A stretch of DNA of 64,000 nucleotides from Rhodanobacter sp. L36 (lineage in GTDB: Bacteria > Pseudomonadota > Gammaproteobacteria > Xanthomonadales > Rhodanobacteraceae). The DNA lies in contig NZ_LMUV01000011.1 of NCBI RefSeq assembly GCF_009765755.1, positions 1,561,286-1,625,285 on the forward strand, in the 5' to 3' direction. Below the pieces are notes generated by a model that saw nothing but the letters and a program-made list of their open reading frames with translations, made no database searches and was not told where the DNA came from. Shown piece by piece: positions 62,904-64,000 of the stretch (the stretch's first letter is position 1; each line of letters starts with the position of its first letter). A program made the translations under genes and the position numbers.

Positions 62904-62909
62904 GCGTTC

Positions 62910-62981
62910 TCAGTGGCGCCGGCTATGCCAGACGCCACCGGCAATGAAGGCGACGAAGATGATGATGAGCACGGCAATCAT
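62910..62981 (-). CDS. 23-residue single-pass membrane microprotein
   Basis: ATG 62981 is preceded by GAGGT seven bases upstream, which overlaps the SPFH stop codon. The product is one hydrophobic helix (MIAVLIIIFVAFIAGGVW) and a basic tail HSRRH. It stops 6 bases before the ribbon-helix-helix start. The spacing and composition suggest a real gene, possibly a partner of the SPFH protein. Confidence 0.6.
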   Translation of the reverse strand: MIAVLIIIFVAFIAGGVWHSRRH

Positions 62982-62990
62982 GGGGTCACC

Positions 62991-63860
62991 TCAACCGTTG
63001 TAGAGCGTGCCGGTATTCACCACCGGCTGCGTGCCGCGTTCACCGCAGAGCACCACGAGCAGGTTGCTGACCATGGCCGCCTTGCGCTCTTCGTCGAGCT
63101 GAACCACGCCGCGCTTGGCCAGCTGATCCAGCGCCATTTCAACCATGCTGACCGCGCCTTCGACGATCTTGGTACGTGCCGCGATGATCGCGCCGGCTTG
63201 TTGACGTTGCAGCATTGCCTGGGCGATTTCCTGCGCGTACGCGAGATGGCTGATGCGCGCCTCGATCACTTCCACGCCGGCCTTGCCGAGGCGTGTGTGA
63301 ATCTCGTCGCGCAGGTGCGAGTTGATCACGTCGCCGTGGCTGCGCAACGAAGGGACGCCTTCCTCGTGCGAATCGTAGGGATAGCTTTGCGCCATCTGCC
63401 GCAGCGCCGATTCGGTCTGGATGTGCACGTAGTTTTCGTAGTCGTCGACGCAGAACACCGCTTCGGCCGTGTCGATCACCTGCCAAACCACCACGGCCGC
63501 GATTTCGATCGGGTTGCCGTCGCTGTCGTTGACCTTCAGTTTGCCGCTTTCGAAGTTGCGCATGCGCAGCGAGAGGCGCTGCTTGCTGTAGAACGGGTTG
63601 GTCCAGCGCAGGCCTTCCTTGCGCGCGGTACCGGCGTACTTGCCGAACAGCTGCAGCACCTGGCCTTCGTTCGGCGCGACCTGGAAAAAACCTTTCAGCA
63701 TGAACACCACGGCTGCGTGGATCACCACGCCGACCGCGCCGTAGGTCGCCATCCTGTCGATGCCTGCGTGGTAATAGAGCGCCGCGCCGGCGATCGCCAG
63801 CAGCAGCAGAAACAACAGAAACGGAATACCGGAAATCGAAAAACCTTCGCGCTCGTTCAT
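62991..63860 (-). CDS. SPFH/band-7 domain membrane protein
   Basis: The 289-residue protein has two N-terminal hydrophobic segments (about 10-32 and 38-58), then an SPFH domain (FQVAPNEGQVLQLFGKY, VVVWQVIDTAEAVF, RLGKAGVEVIEARISHL) and a C-terminal helix. SPFH proteins form membrane scaffolds that often control membrane proteases, which fits the CPBP protease in the operon. ATG 63860 (9 bases from GGGGAG) is preferred to ATG 63866. Confidence 0.88.
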   Translation of the reverse strand: MNEREGFSISGIPFLLFLLLLAIAGAALYYHAGIDRMATYGAVGVVIHAAVVFMLKGFFQVAPNEGQVLQLFGKYAGTARKEGLRWTNPFYSKQRLSLRMRNFESGKLKVNDSDGNPIEIAAVVVWQVIDTAEAVFCVDDYENYVHIQTESALRQMAQSYPYDSHEEGVPSLRSHGDVINSHLRDEIHTRLGKAGVEVIEARISHLAYAQEIAQAMLQRQQAGAIIAARTKIVEGAVSMVEMALDQLAKRGVVQLDEERKAAMVSNLLVVLCGERGTQPVVNTGTLYNG

Positions 63861-63887
63861 GACCATCGTCTCCCCGTGTGTGAGCAA

Positions 63888-63916
63888 ATTAGATATCAAA
63901 AAGATATCATATGCAA
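63888..63916 (-). promoter_or_regulatory. Promoter of the SPFH operon with 11-bp repeats
   Basis: Reading leftward, -35 TTGCAT (63916-63911) and -10 TCTAAT (63893-63888) are 17 bp apart. The spacer holds two copies of TGATATCT with an 11-bp period (GATATC at 63892-63897 and 63903-63908), partly overlapping the -10. Such same-face repeats are typical of ribbon-helix-helix operators; the operon's own Arc-type protein is a candidate. Confidence 0.6.
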
Positions 63917-63972
63917 TAGGGTGGTTTCCGCGTGGCCACATCTACAATTCACTCCTTTGCTTGGAGAGCCTG

Positions 63973-64000
63973 ATGAAGCCGTTCGGTACGCCGCATTCCC
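63973..64000 (+). CDS. Start of a rightward gene, possibly purT (cut by window end)
   Basis: ATG 63973 follows GGAGAG at 63963-63968. The first residues MKPFGTPHS resemble the start of PurT (formate-dependent GAR transformylase, where a GTP-x-S motif near the start precedes the ATP-grasp fold), but nine residues are too few to be sure. Confidence 0.4.

Noticed and set aside
1..64000. CRISPR arrays, insertion sequences, prophage or integrase genes
   Set aside because: No regularly spaced repeats, transposase, recombinase or phage structural motifs were seen on either strand.

Overview
The window looks like chromosomal DNA of a high-GC gammaproteobacterium of the order Xanthomonadales, most likely the Rhodanobacteraceae (Dyella, Luteibacter or Rhodanobacter relatives). 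I infer this from large TonB-dependent receptors (Oar and carbohydrate-uptake types), the dapD-arsC-dapE arrangement, a PpnN-type nucleosidase, minCDE, parC and uvrB of gammaproteobacterial type, and the overall gene style. No database search was possible, so the genus is an inference. There is no insertion sequence, prophage, rRNA or CRISPR array.

Layout. 1-5 kb: the 3' part of an Oar-like outer-membrane receptor, the nucleosidase ppnN and tRNA-Asn. 4.9-5.4 kb: a gene-free stretch with a sigma-54-type promoter and palindromic upstream sites. 5.4-7.9 kb: a phospholipase-D/cardiolipin-synthase-like gene and an AI-2E-family permease. 8.1-19.3 kb: a carbohydrate locus with a secreted GH12 glucanase, a six-hairpin-glycosidase-like protein, a TonB-dependent receptor, a GH3 beta-glucosidase, a LacI regulator and an MFS transporter. 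Tandem LacI-type operators overlap the GH3 promoter. 19.4-21 kb: three very small proteins, one resembling Rmf/CrpP, and a FimT-like minor pilin. 21.2-23.4 kb: uvrB and tRNA-Val. 23.8-25.4 kb: a lower-GC accessory segment with HIT, DoxX-like and unknown secreted proteins. 25.7-29 kb: the dapD / CREST-type hydrolase / arsC-like / dapE operon.

29-30.1 kb: a second sigma-54 promoter with the same palindromic upstream sites drives a 49-residue secreted peptide, followed by a free-standing Oar-type N-terminal domain. 30.2-35.7 kb: penicillin-acylase-family hydrolase, phosphodiester glycosidase, NUDIX hydrolase, a two-subunit lipoate-protein ligase and a small secreted protein. 35.8-41.8 kb: parC, a TraB/GumN protein, a GNAT acetyltransferase, a proline-iminopeptidase-like enzyme and cfa. 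41.9-43.9 kb: crcB under a probable fluoride riboswitch, and a divergent Bcr/CflA efflux pump. 43.9-48.5 kb: DUF2235 and DUF885 proteins, a 3-methyladenine glycosylase, ChaB and a small HEAGH protein. 48.6-51.1 kb: minE, minD and minC with a GNAT gene at the head of the operon.

51.3-54.9 kb: a NarL-type two-component pair and an SRPBCC/GyrI-like fusion. 55.1-58.7 kb: a GldA/GldF/GldG-like ABC system. 58.8-60.8 kb: CtaG, PCu(A)C and SCO copper/cytochrome-oxidase assembly proteins. 60.9-64 kb: DUF423, a small exported protein, and a leftward five-gene operon (SPFH protein, 23-residue membrane microprotein, ribbon-helix-helix protein, DUF4177, CPBP protease) whose promoter carries an 11-bp-period repeat. 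The window ends in the first codons of a rightward gene, possibly purT.

The strongest regulatory observations are the two matching sigma-54 architectures about 24 kb apart, the LacI operators over the GH3 promoter, the fluoride riboswitch of crcB, and the SPFH-operon promoter with its candidate ribbon-helix-helix sites.
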